From Saccharopolyspora gloriosae (GTDB taxonomy: Bacteria; Actinomycetota; Actinomycetes; Mycobacteriales; Pseudonocardiaceae): a stretch of DNA of 64,000 nucleotides. Position 1 is the stretch's first letter. Every line of letters starts with the position of its first letter. The stretch lies in NCBI RefSeq assembly GCF_022828475.1, contig NZ_CP059557.1:5131470-5195469 (forward strand). The letters run 5' to 3'. Position numbers and translations under genes: made by a program. A model generated the notes under the pieces. It saw nothing but the letters and a program-made list of their open reading frames with translations, was not told the DNA's origin and ran no database searches. Positions 17,178 through 26,916 of the stretch are shown here, piece after piece.

Positions 17178-18248
17178 TCAGCGGCGGCGCATCCGGGCGA
17201 GGAAGTACAGCAGCAAGGCGGCCAGGCCACCGGCGACGACCAGCGCAGGTGCCGTGGAGAGCGCGTCGCTTCCGTCGTGCTGCTCGGCGGCGTCGTCCTG
17301 CTCCGGCGCGGGCGGCGTCTGCCCGGCGGGCGGCTCCGGCCTCGGTTCAGGCTCGGGTTGCGCCTCCGGCAGCAAAGCCGCAGCGGCAGGAAAGGCGAAC
17401 ACCGGCTGCAGTCCTTCGGAGGTCGTCACGAGGGTGCCGTCCGGTTCCCAGGCGATCGCCTCGCCCTGCGGCTCGGGTGGCAACCGAACCGGCACCGGGA
17501 TGCGCTGCAAGGCCGCGCCGAGATCCCCATCGGGGGCGTGGAACAGGTACGCCTCGGTGTAGGTGCGCAGCGCGATCATGGTTCCGTCCCGGCTCACCGA
17601 CCCACCGGTCACCAGGCGCGTGCCGATTCCCTTGATAGGGCCGTCCGGCGAGTCCGTGGTGGGCAGGGTGATCGCGCCGACCCGTTCCCATGGCACTGTC
17701 GCGTCCGCGACCAGCGGAGCAGCCGGGCGGTACACGTAGGCCACGCCGAACGGCTCCTTGGTGACCACGTACGGAGTGCCCGTGCGATCCAGCAGGATCG
17801 CCTCCGCGTCATGCGGACCGTCGGGATAGTTGAGCCGGTACAGCGTCGAATCGCCGTTCGCGGTCAGTCGGTGCAAGGCCACGGTGCTTCGTTCACGCCG
17901 GTTGTCGCCGGTGTCGGCCAGCCACACCGAGCCGTCCGGGGCGAGCGCGAGATCCTCGATGTCGTACGGGTCCGTCTCGGAGGTCCACACGTCCCGAACC
18001 GAGCAGTCACCGCGGTCCAGCAAGGCGACCCGGATCGAGCTCCCGCCGTCGTCGACCGCGTACCAATACCGGCCGTCGGACGCGAGGCCGGACAGTTCCG
18101 TCAGGTTCGGGTCGCCGATCCGGCAGCGCTGTTCAGCGGCCGGAGCCCCCTGAGCCCCGGCCGCACCCGTCGGGAGCCCCAACAGCGCTACGGCTGCGAC
18201 GAGAGCGCCCGTCCGCCGCAGCCGGTGACCACGGTCCGACGCGGTCAC
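17178..18248 (-). CDS. Exported, membrane-anchored beta-propeller-like protein
   Basis: A 356-residue protein with a signal peptide (residues about 10-35, ending GAAGAQG) and repeated strands typical of a propeller: LTELSGLASDGRYWYAVDD, IEDLALAPDGSVWLADTGD and EAIAWEPDGTLV. A Pro/Glu-rich linker (about 290-325) and one C-terminal membrane helix followed by RMRRR anchor it outside the cell. The GTG at 18248 is chosen because the signal peptide begins there. The function is not recognised. It follows hflX by 40 bases on the same strand and converges on lexA with 13 bases between the stops. Confidence 0.75.
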   Translation of the reverse strand: MTASDRGHRLRRTGALVAAVALLGLPTGAAGAQGAPAAEQRCRIGDPNLTELSGLASDGRYWYAVDDGGSSIRVALLDRGDCSVRDVWTSETDPYDIEDLALAPDGSVWLADTGDNRRERSTVALHRLTANGDSTLYRLNYPDGPHDAEAILLDRTGTPYVVTKEPFGVAYVYRPAAPLVADATVPWERVGAITLPTTDSPDGPIKGIGTRLVTGGSVSRDGTMIALRTYTEAYLFHAPDGDLGAALQRIPVPVRLPPEPQGEAIAWEPDGTLVTTSEGLQPVFAFPAAAALLPEAQPEPEPRPEPPAGQTPPAPEQDDAAEQHDGSDALSTAPALVVAGGLAALLLYFLARMRRR

Positions 18249-18288
18249 CGCGTGCGAACGACTACGGCACGGACACCCTTCGTCGGGC

Positions 18289-19833
18289 TCATCCGACCCC
18301 TGCGAACGGGCGCAGCGCCCCTGCCAGGTCGGAACGAACCTTGGCCCGCAACCGGGTGCCTTCGGCAGTGTGCTCCTCGGCGACGAGCTCTCCCTCGGCA
18401 TGCACTCGGGCCACCAGCTCGCCGCGGGTGTAAGGCACCAAGACATCGATGAGCACGTCGGGCCGGGGAAGCCGATCGGAGATGATCTCGCGGAGTTCGG
18501 CGATGCCTTCGCCGCTGTGCGCGGAGACGAACACCGCGCCCGGCAGCAGCCGGCGCAGCTCGGCGATGCGAGTCGGATCGACCTGATCGACCTTGTTCAC
18601 CACCAGCAGTTCTTCCGGCACCGGAGCCCCGTGTTCCGCGGCGATGTCGGAGACGACGGTGCGCACCGCGGCGACCTGCTCGTGCGGCTGCGGATCGGAA
18701 CCGTCCACCACGTGCACCAGCAGATCGGCCGCGGTGACCTCTTCGAGCGTCGAGCGGAACGCCTCCACCAGCTGGTGAGGCAGGTGCCGGACGAAACCGA
18801 CCGTGTCGGTCAGGGTGTAAGGCCTGCCGTCCGGCGTCTCGGCGCGGCGGGTCGTCGGATCCAGCGTCGCGAACAACGCGTCCTCGACCAGCACACCGGC
18901 CCCGGTCAGGGCGTTGAGCAGGCTGGACTTGCCTGCGTTCGTGTAACCCGCGATGGCCACTCCGGACACGGGCTGTGCTTCCCGCCGACCGCGTTTGGTG
19001 CTGCGAACGGTGCTCATGGCCTTGAGCTCCTTGCGGAGCTTGCTGATCCGCTTGTGGATCAGCCTGCGGTCCGTCTCCAGCTTCGTCTCACCGGGACCAC
19101 GGGTACCGACACCGCCGGTGGCGCCACCGGCACGACCACCGGCCTGGCGGGACATCGCCTCGCCCCAGCCGCGCAGTCGCGGCAGGAAGTACTGCAGCTG
19201 AGCAAGTTCGACCTGCGCCTTGCCCTCCTTGGAACTGGCGTGCTGGGCGAAGATGTCCAAGATCAGCGCGGTCCGGTCGATGACCTTGACCTTGAGCTTC
19301 TCCTCCAACTGGCGCAGCTGACCGGCGGACAGCTCGCCGTCGCAGACCACGGTGTCCGCACCGGTGGAGATCACGACGTCGCGCAGCTCTTTGACCTTGC
19401 CGGAACCGACATAGGTGGCCGGGTCCGGGCGCGGTCTGCGCTGCACCAGCCCGTCGAGCACCTCGGAACCCGCGGTCTCGGCGAGCCGAGCGAGCTCCGC
19501 CAGCGACGCCTCGGCGTGCGCGGCGTCGCCCTCGGTCCAGACGCCGACCAGCACCACGCGTTCCAGGCGCAGGCGCCGGTACTCGACCTCGGTGATGTCG
19601 GCGAGCTCGGTGGACAATCCGGCGACGCGGCGCAGTGAAGCGCGCTCTTCGCGTGCCATCTCCCCCGCGGACGGGTCCGCGAGGTCGTCATCGGGCAGGA
19701 AGTCGAATTCGCCGTCGTCGAACGAGGTGTCCTCGTCCAGGTGATCGTGGATGCCTTCGTCGGCCTCGGCTGCCGGGCGGGCACTCCCGGCCGGGGTGCC
19801 TGCCTCATGTGACCACAATGCGGATTTCTTCAT
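18289..19833 (-). CDS. hflX: Ribosome-associated GTPase HflX
   Basis: A 514-residue GTPase that splits or rescues stalled ribosomes in other bacteria. An N-terminal HflX domain contains YVGSGKVKEL and the Gly-rich GGRAGGATGGVGTRGPGETKLE loop region. The GTPase domain has GYTNAGKSS (G1), DTVGFVRHLPH (G3) and NKVD (G4). The start is uncertain: the ATG at 19833 lacks a good ribosome site, and a GTG at 19872 would add 13 residues. The acidic N-terminal extension (DEDTSFDDGEFDFLPDDD) is unusual. It lies downstream of dapF and upstream of the propeller gene, matching mycobacterial order. Confidence 0.94.
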   Translation of the reverse strand: MKKSALWSHEAGTPAGSARPAAEADEGIHDHLDEDTSFDDGEFDFLPDDDLADPSAGEMAREERASLRRVAGLSTELADITEVEYRRLRLERVVLVGVWTEGDAAHAEASLAELARLAETAGSEVLDGLVQRRPRPDPATYVGSGKVKELRDVVISTGADTVVCDGELSAGQLRQLEEKLKVKVIDRTALILDIFAQHASSKEGKAQVELAQLQYFLPRLRGWGEAMSRQAGGRAGGATGGVGTRGPGETKLETDRRLIHKRISKLRKELKAMSTVRSTKRGRREAQPVSGVAIAGYTNAGKSSLLNALTGAGVLVEDALFATLDPTTRRAETPDGRPYTLTDTVGFVRHLPHQLVEAFRSTLEEVTAADLLVHVVDGSDPQPHEQVAAVRTVVSDIAAEHGAPVPEELLVVNKVDQVDPTRIAELRRLLPGAVFVSAHSGEGIAELREIISDRLPRPDVLIDVLVPYTRGELVARVHAEGELVAEEHTAEGTRLRAKVRSDLAGALRPFAGVG

Positions 19834-19981
19834 ATCGGCACCATTGTCCCACGGCACGCGAGTGGTTTTCACCCTTCGGACGGTGCGACCGCCGGCTGCG
19901 GCGACTCAGCAGTCCTCACAGACCGGCTCTTGATCTTGCCGCTGAGCGCACGGCTACGCGGACCAGTCGAAGAGGGACTCT

Positions 19982-20833
19982 TCAGCCGCCCTCGACCTGC
20001 CGCCACCAGCCTGCGTCGAGCCTGCCACCGCCGACGAGCACAGCAGGGCCGGTGAGCAGGGTCGTCGTCTCGGTCACGTCGACCTGGACGGTGCCGCCGG
20101 GGATGTCGACGATCCGACGTCCCGTGTCCGCGCCGTCGGCGCGCAGTGCCGCGACGGCGGCCGCGACGGTGCCGGTGCCGCAGGAGCGGGTTTCGCCGAC
20201 GCCACGTTCATGCACGCGCATCCGCACCCGCTGCGGCCCCGTGGGGTGCACGAATTCCACGTTGACGCCGTTCGGGAACAGTGCGCCGTCGTGCGCGGGC
20301 GCCTCGGCGAGGTCGAGGGCGTCGAGGTCCGCGTCGGTGACACACGCCAGGTGCGGGTTGCCCAGGTCCACCGCCACTCCCGCGAACTCCCGGCCGCCGA
20401 GCGTCGCCGCGGAGTCTCCGAAGACCCGTGCCGCCCCCATGTCAACGGTGCTGCCGCCGTCCGGGTGGGCGTGGACCTCACGGAGTCCGGCGCGGGTGCC
20501 GACGGGGAACTCGGATTCCGAGACCAGTCCCGATTCGACGAGGTAACGGGCGAACACCCGGACCCCGTTGCCGCACATCTCGGCGACCGAGCCGTCCGCG
20601 TTGCGGTAGTCCATGAACCACACGTCCGGGGCGATGTCGCCGGGAGCGTCGGGCACCGCGGCCGCGGGCACGACGCGCAGCACGCCATCGGCGCCCAGGC
20701 CGCGTCGCCGGTCGCACAGCGCGCGCACGTGGGAGTCGGTGAGCTTCAGTTCACCGTCCGGGTCGGGCAGCACGATGAAATCGTTCTGCGTGCCATGGCC
20801 CTTGGTGAACTCTGGTCCTTCGGAAAACCGCAC
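19982..20833 (-). CDS. dapF: Diaminopimelate epimerase
   Basis: A 283-residue cofactor-independent epimerase converting LL- to meso-diaminopimelate for lysine and peptidoglycan. The two catalytic cysteines are Cys87 (MCGNG) and Cys218 (RSCGTGT). The N-terminal FTKGHGTQNDF block is typical. The start is the GTG at 20833. It is nine bases downstream of the miaA stop on the same strand, so the two are cotranscribed as in mycobacteria. Confidence 0.96.
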   Translation of the reverse strand: MRFSEGPEFTKGHGTQNDFIVLPDPDGELKLTDSHVRALCDRRRGLGADGVLRVVPAAAVPDAPGDIAPDVWFMDYRNADGSVAEMCGNGVRVFARYLVESGLVSESEFPVGTRAGLREVHAHPDGGSTVDMGAARVFGDSAATLGGREFAGVAVDLGNPHLACVTDADLDALDLAEAPAHDGALFPNGVNVEFVHPTGPQRVRMRVHERGVGETRSCGTGTVAAAVAALRADGADTGRRIVDIPGGTVQVDVTETTTLLTGPAVLVGGGRLDAGWWRQVEGG

Positions 20834-20842
20834 GTGACGAGT

Positions 20843-21754
20843 CTACGTACGCAGCAGCGCACGGACACCGGGCACCGCGTTCGCGGGCTCGAACCAGTGG
20901 ATGCGGTCGTCGCGGCGGAACCAGGAGCGCTGCTTGCGCACGAACTTCCTGGTCAGCCGGGCCGTCTCGGCCGCGGCGACGGTCATGTCACCGGAGCCGT
21001 CGAGTTCGGCCAGGACCTGCTGGTAGCCCAGCGCGCGCGACGCCGTCCGGCCGTGGCGGAGTCCGTGACCGAGCAGCTCCCGAACCTCGGCGACCAGCCC
21101 GGCGTCGAACATCCGGGTGACCCGTCGATCGACCCGGTCATCGAGTTCCGCGATCGGCCGGTCCAAACCGATCAGCACGGTGCCGTAGCGGGCCGGCCCG
21201 GGCACGGGCAGGTTCGCCGAGAACGGCTGCCCGGTGAGCTCGATGACCTCCAGCGCCCGCACGAGACGTCGCCCATTGGAGGGGATGATCGCTTCGGCTG
21301 CGGGCGGATCCAGTTCCGTCAGGTGCCGGTGCAGCGCCTCGGAGCCACGGGTTCGCAGCTCCTCCTCCCAACGCGCTCGCACCGCCGGGTCGGTGCCGGG
21401 GAATCTCAGGTCGTCGAGCACCGCCTGCACGTAGAGGCCGCTGCCGCCGACCAGCACGGGAGTGCGCCCGCGAGCGAGCACGTCCTCGACCGCGACCCGC
21501 GCCTCCCGCTGGTAGGCGGCGACGGAGGCCGCTTCCGTCACGTCGAGCACGTCGAGCAGGTGGTGCGGGACGCCGTGGCGTTCGGCTTCGGTGAGCTTGG
21601 CGGTGCCGATGTCCATGCCGCGGTAGAGCTGCATCGCGTCGGCGTTGATCACCTCGCCGCCGAACTCGGTCGCGACCTCGATGGCGAGGTCCGACTTGCC
21701 GGTGGCGGTAGGCCCGACGATCGCCACCGGTCGAGCTGTGGATGCGGCGGACAC
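20843..21754 (-). CDS. miaA: tRNA dimethylallyltransferase
   Basis: A 303-residue enzyme that adds an isoprenyl group to A37 of tRNAs reading UNN codons. The P-loop GPTATGKS is at residues 14-21, the [15 protein letters not shown] motif follows, and GGSGLYVQA and the C-terminal ALGYQQ ... RRDDRIHWF blocks are present. The product feeds MiaB, encoded at 24735-26225. It is followed by dapF and preceded by an Rv2728c-like gene. Confidence 0.96.
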   Translation of the reverse strand: MSAASTARPVAIVGPTATGKSDLAIEVATEFGGEVINADAMQLYRGMDIGTAKLTEAERHGVPHHLLDVLDVTEAASVAAYQREARVAVEDVLARGRTPVLVGGSGLYVQAVLDDLRFPGTDPAVRARWEEELRTRGSEALHRHLTELDPPAAEAIIPSNGRRLVRALEVIELTGQPFSANLPVPGPARYGTVLIGLDRPIAELDDRVDRRVTRMFDAGLVAEVRELLGHGLRHGRTASRALGYQQVLAELDGSGDMTVAAAETARLTRKFVRKQRSWFRRDDRIHWFEPANAVPGVRALLRT

Positions 21755-21796
21755 GGGGCCGACTGTAAAGGCCGTCGCGGTATTCGTTCCCGGCCG

Positions 21797-22510
21797 CTAG
21801 GCGACTCTGGACCACACCCCGACGTGGTAAGTGATGCCCAGCGGGGTGCCCGAGTAGAGCGATTCGGCCTGCCAGGTTCCGTTCGCGGCCACGCCTGCCG
21901 CGACCTGCCATGCGGCTCGGCTGTGCACGCCCAGCTCGGCGCACTCCTGCGAGTCCAGGCCGAGCAGACCGGCACCGTCGACGTCGCGCAGCGCCCTGCG
22001 CAGGGTCTCGTCGAGCTCCGGCGCCCGTGGATCCGGCGGGTGCGGTGACCGTTCGTCCTGGCGGCTGCCGCCTTCGGCGAGCACCAGCAGCGCCGTCTCC
22101 GGACCATCCGCGTCGAGCCGCGCGCCGAGCTCCGCAGCCTGCCGGGCCGGGGTGTCCGGTGCGAGCAGCCGCACGGTGACCGACCGCGCACCGGCCTGCG
22201 CACGCAGGAAACCCGCGATCAGCGCGGGCAGTGGCAGGTCCGGATCGGGTGCCGTCGAATCGTCATGCTCCCGCAGCGCCACCGGAACGTCGACGCCGTA
22301 GCCGGCGAACGTGCCGGCGGTGGGCGCCTCCACGACGGCCGGGCCGGAACGATCTACGCCGACAGCCACCCATTCGGTTGCGGCTTCCGTCAAACTGGTG
22401 GCGGCGCGCAGGCATGCGCTCCGCACGGGCTCGATCAACGAATTCGACCGCACGGTGAGTTCGGGGACGAGCAACGGCGGGTAAGGCACCACGGCGATGC
22501 GGGTGATCAC
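21797..22510 (-). CDS. Rv2728c-like protein (class III extradiol dioxygenase-like fold)
   Basis: A 237-residue protein of the family found beside miaA in many actinobacteria. The N-terminus VVPYPPLLVPEL and the overall pattern resemble the class III extradiol dioxygenase (LigB-like) superfamily, but I do not see the full set of metal-binding His/Glu residues, so enzymatic activity is doubtful. It starts with ATG at 22510 and lies 42 bases upstream of miaA. Role unknown; its context suggests tRNA or wall-precursor metabolism. Confidence 0.75.
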   Translation of the reverse strand: MITRIAVVPYPPLLVPELTVRSNSLIEPVRSACLRAATSLTEAATEWVAVGVDRSGPAVVEAPTAGTFAGYGVDVPVALREHDDSTAPDPDLPLPALIAGFLRAQAGARSVTVRLLAPDTPARQAAELGARLDADGPETALLVLAEGGSRQDERSPHPPDPRAPELDETLRRALRDVDGAGLLGLDSQECAELGVHSRAAWQVAAGVAANGTWQAESLYSGTPLGITYHVGVWSRVA

Positions 22511-22791
22511 ACTCGTGCACGGTAAAGGTCACGGTCAGCGGTGAGCGGAGCAGGGACCCGATCAGGGCTCGGAACGGGCGGTGGCAGCCCGCGCCCCGGC
22601 CCCGCGTGCGCGGCTGCCGGCGGCGCGAGTGGTACCGCCGGAATTCCGGCGTCGGGGGCGACCTGTTTGAATGCGCCAGCGGAGATCGGACTCACCATGC
22701 GAGTCCGGATCGCCGCGCACCGGCCCCGCATGTGCGGGGCGCCCGTGCCCGGCACGGGCACCGAAGCGGGTACCCGAGGAGGATTCCGGTC
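22511..22791 (+). other. Gene-free leader of the DUF349 gene with small hairpins
   Basis: 281 bases between divergent genes. Near the start codon there are two tight hairpins: CCCCGCA-TG-TGCGGGG (about 22725-22740) and GCCCGTGC-CCG-GCACGGGC (about 22740-22760), followed by the ribosome site GAGGAGG. No gene is seen. They may be 5' untranslated structures, but no known regulator class is recognised. Confidence 0.4.
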
Positions 22792-24120
22792 ATGACGCAC
22801 CAGGACACGACCCCTGAGAGCACTGCGGGCGCCACGCCCGAGACGGCCGCGGCCGCCACTGGGACCGGGTCCACCTCGACGGCTCCCACGGTCCCGGCGG
22901 CTTCGGCGAATCCGGACCGGTGGGGCCGGGTGGACGAAGCAGGAACCGTGTGGGTGCGCACGGCGGACGGCGAGCGCTCCGTGGGTTCGTGGCAGGCGGG
23001 CGAGCCGTCAGAGGGCTTGGCGCACTTCGCGCGCAAGTTCGACGACCTGCGCACCGAGGCCGAGCTGCTGGAGAAGCGGCTCAGCACCCGATCCGGTGAC
23101 GCGAAGCAGTCGCTGACCAGCGCCAAGCACCTGCGGGACGGGATTCCCGAAGCCGCCGTCGTCGGCGACCTCGAGGCCTTGCAAGCCCTGGTCGAGCACC
23201 TCGTGCAGCACGCCGAGAAGGCGGTCGAGGAAGCGAAGGCGCACAAGGAGAAGGCCCGCATCGACGCGGTGGCGCGCAAGGAGGCGCTGGCCGCCGAGGC
23301 CGAGCAGATCGCCGCGGAGGCGACGCACTGGAAGTCCGCCGGGGACCGGCTTCGCGGGATCCTCGACGAGTGGAAGTCGGTGCGCGGCGTCGACCGCAAG
23401 ACCGACGAGCAGCTCTGGCGGCGGTTCTCCAAGGCTCGTGACGCGTTCAACCGCAGGCGCGGATCGCACTTCGCCGACCTCGACCGCCAGCGCGCGGCGT
23501 CGAAGGTCCGCAAGCAGGAACTGGTCGACGAGGCCGAATCGCTCACCGAATCGACGGATTGGGGCGCGACCGCGACGCGCTACAAGGATCTGATGGCGGA
23601 GTGGAAGGAGAGCGGCCGCGCGCCGAAGGACAGCGACGACGCGCTGTGGCAGCGGTTCCGCGCCGCGCAGGACGCGTTCTTCGCGCGCCGTTCGGCGGCG
23701 TTCTCGGAGCGCGACGCGGAGTTCGCGGAGAACGCGAAGCTGAAGGAGGCGCTGCTCACCGAGGCCGAGACGATCGACCCGAGTGCGGACCTGGCTGCGG
23801 CGCAGGCGCACCTGCAGCGGATTCAGCAGCGCTGGGACGAGATCGGCAAGGTGCCGCGGGAGCGGATGCGCGAGCTCGAAGGCCGGTTGCGCACCGTCGC
23901 AGACCGGGTGCGCTCGGCTTCGGACGCGCAGTGGCGCCGCACGGACCCGGAGGCACAGGCACGGGTCGACCAGTTCCGCGAACGGGTCGAGCAGTTCGAA
24001 GCGCAGGCCGAGAAGGCACGTGCGGCGGGCGACGAGAAGCGCGCGAAGAAGGCCGACGAGCAGGCCGGCCAGTGGCGCGTGTGGCTCTCGGCAGCCGAGC
24101 AGGCCTTGGCCGACCGCTGA
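22792..24120 (+). CDS. DUF349 coiled-coil protein
   Basis: A 442-residue largely alpha-helical protein. After a Thr/Ala-rich 45-residue N-terminus come repeated DUF349 units, recognisable by LRGILDEWKSVRGVDRKTDEQLWRRF, YKDLMAEWKESGRAPKDSDDALWQRF and IQQRWDEIGKVPRERM at about residues 180, 265 and 345. The family corresponds to Rv2731 and its function is unknown. Strong charge alternation suggests coiled coils. The ATG at 22792 has GAGGAGGA upstream. It ends at a 15-base stem terminator. Confidence 0.85.
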   Translation: MTHQDTTPESTAGATPETAAAATGTGSTSTAPTVPAASANPDRWGRVDEAGTVWVRTADGERSVGSWQAGEPSEGLAHFARKFDDLRTEAELLEKRLSTRSGDAKQSLTSAKHLRDGIPEAAVVGDLEALQALVEHLVQHAEKAVEEAKAHKEKARIDAVARKEALAAEAEQIAAEATHWKSAGDRLRGILDEWKSVRGVDRKTDEQLWRRFSKARDAFNRRRGSHFADLDRQRAASKVRKQELVDEAESLTESTDWGATATRYKDLMAEWKESGRAPKDSDDALWQRFRAAQDAFFARRSAAFSERDAEFAENAKLKEALLTEAETIDPSADLAAAQAHLQRIQQRWDEIGKVPRERMRELEGRLRTVADRVRSASDAQWRRTDPEAQARVDQFRERVEQFEAQAEKARAAGDEKRAKKADEQAGQWRVWLSAAEQALADR

Positions 24121-24125
24121 CCGGC

Positions 24126-24160
24126 ACGAGGTGGGTGCCGCTGACCGGCACCCACCTCGT
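24126..24160. terminator. Terminator between DUF349 gene and Rv2732c-like gene
   Basis: Perfect stem ACGAGGTGGGTGCCG (24126-24140) with CGGCACCCACCTCGT (24146-24160) and a 5-base loop. It abuts both convergent stops and so can serve both strands. Confidence 0.85.
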
Positions 24161-24747
24161 CACGGCCGCGTCAGTACGACCCTGAGCCACTGCACGGCGA
24201 GCACCACCATGCACAGGGCTGCGAGCACGAGGCCCCACGAAGGACCGCCGGTGGGCACGGTCTGGCGGGACCAGATCGCGATCATGCCTTCGAAGGACAC
24301 GATGATCGCCGCCATTCCGGCCACCCAGGCGATCGCCCAGCGGCGGGTGGTGAGCGCGAGCGCTCCGATCAGCACGCCGACGATGGTGGCGTTCAACGCG
24401 AACAACCTGGGCAGCAGGCCGACGTCCAGCGACGGGTCGGCTTGCCCGAGCAGGATCTGCAGGCCGGTGGCGTCGCCGATCCACGGCAGCAGCGAACTGA
24501 CGATCAGCACCAGGATCACGGCCGCGATGGTGACGGCCGTGCTGCCCGGGTCGATGCGGCGGAGCAGGTCGCGCTCGGCCTTGGAGAGTTGCCGCCGGTC
24601 GGCGCGATCCTGGTCGGTGCCGTTCGCCGGGTCCGATGATTCCGCGCGTTGCACGTGAGTACCTTCCTGCGATCCGGTTTCCGGGGCGTCCGCCGGTTCT
24701 TCCGGATCGGGACGGGATCGCCGGTCGTCGTCGCTCAACAGCCACAT
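24160..24747 (-). CDS. Rv2732c-like membrane protein
   Basis: A 195-residue protein: an acidic, Asp/Arg-rich cytoplasmic N-terminus of about 65 residues, then four predicted membrane helices (about 75-95, 110-128, 132-153 and 168-188). Its size and position next to miaB match M. tuberculosis Rv2732c, a conserved membrane protein of unknown role. The ATG at 24747 overlaps the end of miaB by 13 bases, indicating translational coupling. A GTG in the middle of the N-terminus is an alternative start. Confidence 0.8.
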   Translation of the reverse strand: MWLLSDDDRRSRPDPEEPADAPETGSQEGTHVQRAESSDPANGTDQDRADRRQLSKAERDLLRRIDPGSTAVTIAAVILVLIVSSLLPWIGDATGLQILLGQADPSLDVGLLPRLFALNATIVGVLIGALALTTRRWAIAWVAGMAAIIVSFEGMIAIWSRQTVPTGGPSWGLVLAALCMVVLAVQWLRVVLTRP

Positions 24748-26225
24748 CCTTGTTCGGTCGCGGGCTCCGCCGCCGGGGCACCGAAGGAGGGCAACCCGAG
24801 GCTGACCCCGGAGGTCTTGGGTTTGCGGCCCTCTTCCCACCGGTCGCCCGCCGTGGTGCGGCGGTGCGCGGTGAGTTCGCCGTCGGCGACGAGGTGGTGC
24901 GGGGCGCCCCTGGTGATGCGGGTGTGCACGATGTCGCCGGGCCGGATCTCGCGGTCGATGGCGCCGCCCGGGTGGAAGTGCACGAGCCGCCCGTCCCGCG
25001 CCCGCCCGGAGAGCCTGCGGGTCTCGACGTCCTTGCGGCCTTCGCCTTCGGCGACGAGCAGTTCGACGTCGTGGCCGACGAGCTGCTTGTTGAGTTCCCA
25101 AGACATCTCGTTCTGCACCGCTACGAGCCGTTCGTAGCGTTCCTGCACGACTTCCTTGGGCAGCTGACCGGGCAGCTCGGCGGCGGGAGTACCGGGACGC
25201 TTGGAGTACTGGAAGGTGAAGGCCGTGCTGAAGCGCGCCTGGCGGACGACGTCGAGGGTCGCTTCGAAGTCCTCTTCGGTCTCGCCGGGGAATCCGACGA
25301 TGAGATCCGTGGTGATCGACGCGTCCGGCATCGCCTCGCGCACCTTGCGCAGGATGTTCAGGTAGCGGTCCGAGCGGTAGGACCGGCGCATCGCCTTGAG
25401 CACCCGGTCGGAACCGGATTGCAGGGGCATGTGCAGCTGATGGCAGACGTTGGGGGTCTCGGCCATCGCCTCGATCACGTCGTCGGTGAAGTCGCGCGGG
25501 TGCGGCGAGGTGAAGCGCACGCGTTCGAGGCCGTTGATCTCACCGCAGGAGCGCAGCAGCTTGCCGAACGCGAGGCGGTCGCCGAACTCGACGCCGTAGG
25601 CGTTGACGTTCTGGCCGAGCAGCGTCACCTCGAGCACGCCTTCGTCGGCCAGTGCCTGGACTTCGGCGAGCACGTCGCCCGGCCTGCGGTCCTTCTCCTT
25701 GCCGCGCAGCGCGGGCACGATGCAGAACGTGCAGGTGTTGTTGCAGCCCACCGACACCGAGACCCAGCCCGAGTAGGCCGATTCGCGCCGGGCGGGCAGC
25801 GTGGAGGGGAACGTCTCCAGCGATTCGAGGATCTCGACCTCGGCCTCTTCGTTGTGCCGGGCGCGTTCGAGCAGCGTGGGCAGCGAGCCGAGGTTGTGGG
25901 TGCCGAACACGACGTCGACCCAGGGCGCGCGGCGGACGATCTCGCTGCGGTCCTTCTGCGCGAGGCAGCCGCCGACGGCGATCTGCATGCCGGGGTGCTC
26001 TTGCTTGGCCGGGCGGAGGCGGCCGAGGTTGCCGTAGAGCCGGTTGTCCGCGTTCTCCCGGACCGCGCAGGTGTTGAACACGACCACGTCGGGGTCGTGG
26101 TCCTTCGCGGCGCGCACGTAGCCGGCGTCTTCCAGCATTCCGGACAGCCGCTCGGAATCGTGCACGTTCATCTGACACCCGTACGTGCGGATGTCATATG
26201 TCCTGGAAACGCTCGTCGTGCTCAC
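24735..26225 (-). CDS. miaB: tRNA-2-methylthio-N6-dimethylallyladenosine synthase
   Basis: A 496-residue radical-SAM methylthiotransferase that modifies the A37 prepared by MiaA. The N-terminal UPF0004 domain holds Cys17 (TYGCQMN) and further cluster cysteines ([14 protein letters not shown]). The radical-SAM motif is CNNTCTFC, followed by a TRAM domain near the C-terminus. The C-terminal tail ends CGC, beyond the usual length of about 450-460 residues. GTG start at 26225. The downstream gene overlaps it. Confidence 0.96.
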   Translation of the reverse strand: MSTTSVSRTYDIRTYGCQMNVHDSERLSGMLEDAGYVRAAKDHDPDVVVFNTCAVRENADNRLYGNLGRLRPAKQEHPGMQIAVGGCLAQKDRSEIVRRAPWVDVVFGTHNLGSLPTLLERARHNEEAEVEILESLETFPSTLPARRESAYSGWVSVSVGCNNTCTFCIVPALRGKEKDRRPGDVLAEVQALADEGVLEVTLLGQNVNAYGVEFGDRLAFGKLLRSCGEINGLERVRFTSPHPRDFTDDVIEAMAETPNVCHQLHMPLQSGSDRVLKAMRRSYRSDRYLNILRKVREAMPDASITTDLIVGFPGETEEDFEATLDVVRQARFSTAFTFQYSKRPGTPAAELPGQLPKEVVQERYERLVAVQNEMSWELNKQLVGHDVELLVAEGEGRKDVETRRLSGRARDGRLVHFHPGGAIDREIRPGDIVHTRITRGAPHHLVADGELTAHRRTTAGDRWEEGRKPKTSGVSLGLPSFGAPAAEPATEQGCGC

Positions 26226-26916
26226 CCCGCCACCATATCGGCTGCTCAGGAGTGTTCGATGGCCGCCCGGAGCGCGGCTTCGCCGGCTCCGCCGAAGATC
26301 CTCTCCGGGCCTGCGCGGAAGCTTCGGGAGCTGGGACGACCTTCGATCTTCCCGGCAGGCGGGCCGGATCCGCCGACCGGCCGCACCCGCTGGGCCGCCC
26401 GGCCCCGCCCCCGGTTCTCACCGCTGTGCGGAATCCCCTGAACCCGAGGGCGGGCGAGATTTTCGGACCGTCGTGGAAATCGAATGAAAGCGCCCCACCA
26501 CTCGGTCCGATTCATTCATAGTGGGCATTGTTCGAGTCGCCGACGGCCCCGATGAGGCCCAGATCCGAACACACGACGATGGCAAATGGCGCAATCAAGC
26601 CTCACCCGCCGGCACTACTACGAGTTATCCGCACAAGCGTCCGCACGAGCGAACCCGCCACCGTGCAAGCACGGACAGTCACCAGCCGCGACGAGCCGAG
26701 GACGCCCGAAAGGATCATCGAATCCACTGCCGACGAAACCCGTACACGCAGCTGGCGACGCTGTGAACAGATCTTGGGAGAATCCGGGAAAACCCTCGTC
26801 ATTCCCGGCCGTGTAACCGAGTTGCAACCTGAGTTGACCCGCACCATATGGACTAATCGTGTCCGGCGGCTTAAATTTTCGCCATCAGATCCGGACTTCT
26901 CGGGCTAGGAGAGTGC
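26226..26916. other. 691-base intergenic region, no supported gene
   Basis: It lies between divergent miaB and gluA. Base composition falls noticeably from about 26440 onwards compared with the flanking genes. Short open frames exist on both strands (e.g. 26259-26441 plus, 26246-26515 minus), but none has a convincing ribosome site or codon bias. It could contain the glu promoter, a small RNA or decayed sequence. The last bases (TAGGAGAG) are the gluA ribosome site. Confidence 0.5.

Noticed and set aside
26259-26441. 60-residue plus-strand frame starting [13 protein letters not shown]
   Set aside because: No ribosome site, poor codon bias and overlap with a similar-size minus frame.
24735-26441. 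Long plus-strand frame opposite miaB
   Set aside because: Shadow of miaB, which has the full radical-SAM and cluster cysteine set.
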